64,000 nt of DNA from Pseudomonas laurylsulfatiphila (lineage in GTDB: Bacteria > Pseudomonadota > Gammaproteobacteria > Pseudomonadales > Pseudomonadaceae), in assembly GCF_002934665.1 (NCBI RefSeq), contig NZ_NIRS01000001.1, forward strand, positions 310,001-374,000, read 5' to 3'. The notes beneath the pieces are model-generated. The model saw only the letters and a program-made list of their open reading frames with translations. It had not been told where the DNA came from and ran no database searches. This document shows, piece by piece, positions 63,504-64,000 of this stretch (position 1 is the stretch's first letter; each line of letters opens with the position of its first letter). Position numbers and translations under genes: made by a program.

Positions 63504-64000
63504 ATGCAAGCCGAATTGATTGTCGACGCCCGTAACGCAGTCGGTGAAAGCCCGGTCTGGGTGCCCGAGGAAAGCGCTCTGTACTGGGTCGATATTCCCG
63601 TCGGTGGTTTACAGCGCTGGAGTGCCGACACCGGGCAGGTGGAAACCTGGAAAACCCCAGAGATGCTCGCTTGCATCGCGCGTCATGCCGACGGCGGCTG
63701 GGTCGCCGGCATGGAAAGCGGGTTCTTCCGCCTGCATCCGCGCAACGACGGCAGTCTCGACAGTGAACCCTTGGCCCACGTCGACCATGCCCGCGCCGAC
63801 ATGCGCCTGAACGACGGCCGCTGCGATCGCCAAGGACGCTTATGGGCCGGCAGCATGGTGCTGAACATGGGCGCCAACGCCGCCAACGGCACGTTGTACC
63901 GCTACAGCGCCGGGCAACGCGGGCCACTCGATTCCCGGCTGAGCGGGTTCATCGTGCCCAACGGGCTGGGCTTCAGCCCGGACGGGCGCACGATGTACCT
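63504..64000 (+). CDS. SMP-30/gluconolactonase-family protein, cut by window end
   Basis: The first 165 codons are present. The start MQAELIVDARNAVGESPVWVPEESALYWVDI has the conserved metal-binding Glu in GESP. RLNDGRCDRQGRLWAG near 101 and VPNGLGFSPDGRTMY near 150 are typical SMP-30 blocks carrying the Asn ligands. In the udh context it probably opens the aldaro-lactone product. The ribosome site AAGGGAATGAG lies before the ATG. The 3' end is outside the window. Confidence 0.9.
   Translation, partial: MQAELIVDARNAVGESPVWVPEESALYWVDIPVGGLQRWSADTGQVETWKTPEMLACIARHADGGWVAGMESGFFRLHPRNDGSLDSEPLAHVDHARADMRLNDGRCDRQGRLWAGSMVLNMGANAANGTLYRYSAGQRGPLDSRLSGFIVPNGLGFSPDGRTMY

Overview
The window looks like chromosome of a Pseudomonas of the fluorescens group. 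The grounds are high GC coding with G/C third positions, protein families typical of that group (PpyR/NnrS, DUF1652, FecI/FecR/TonB receptor sets, ECF41, OprD-type porin with uronate dehydrogenase), and the many short inverted repeats between genes that are usual in these genomes. I see no rRNA, tRNA, CRISPR array, prophage or plasmid functions.

Layout: An IS481-family element (about 217-1524) opens the window, followed by a degenerate GGDEF protein (1.6-2.2 kb) and a three-gene periplasmic molybdenum hydroxylase operon (2.3-5.5 kb). A ppyR-nnrS pair (5.7-7.1 kb) has NorR-type enhancer sites upstream. An iron cell-surface-signalling set follows (sigma, anti-sigma, STN-bearing TonB receptor; 7.4-11.5 kb), with a paralogous receptor lacking the STN domain and carrying a clear Fur box 14 kb further on (25.1-27.3 kb). 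Between them lie small metabolic genes: VOC protein, AraC regulator, LysE and EamA exporters around a MocR regulator, a DyP peroxidase, an alkylation-repair run (ada, a PEP-mutase-like gene, alkA-like gene) and a polyamine group (binding protein, aguA, LysR). Housekeeping and stress genes follow: miaE, an Anr-boxed universal stress protein, acnB with a long structured leader, a SulP transporter, a Ser/Thr-type permease, a tautomerase with a TetR regulator, a 2-hydroxyacid dehydrogenase, a phosphotransferase and an SDR.

The most unusual stretch is 41.3-47.1 kb. It is visibly AT-richer and carries three tandem minus-strand genes for uncharacterised Ig-like repeat proteins (967, 335 and 335 residues) with no signal peptide. 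Each has its own terminator, and each has the same two-box element about 75 bp upstream of its start. The island abuts a fragment of a TRIC-type channel gene. Beyond it come a small lipoprotein, a DUF1652 protein, a PAS-LuxR regulator and an ECF41 sigma factor with its carboxymuconolactone-decarboxylase partner, whose promoter matches the ECF41 consensus exactly.

The last part is catabolic. A reductive pyrimidine/hydantoin cluster (amidohydrolase, NCS1 permease, hydA, preT, preA, TetR; 51.0-59.5 kb) is arranged around a 540-bp divergent control region with strong palindromes. Then come copC-copD and the start of a uronate/aldarate cluster (OprD-family porin, udh, and an SMP-30/gluconolactonase gene cut by the window end). 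REP-like inverted repeat pairs sit between many convergent or operon-end genes. Two loci carry a 122-123 bp tandem unit of the same family in opposite orientations.
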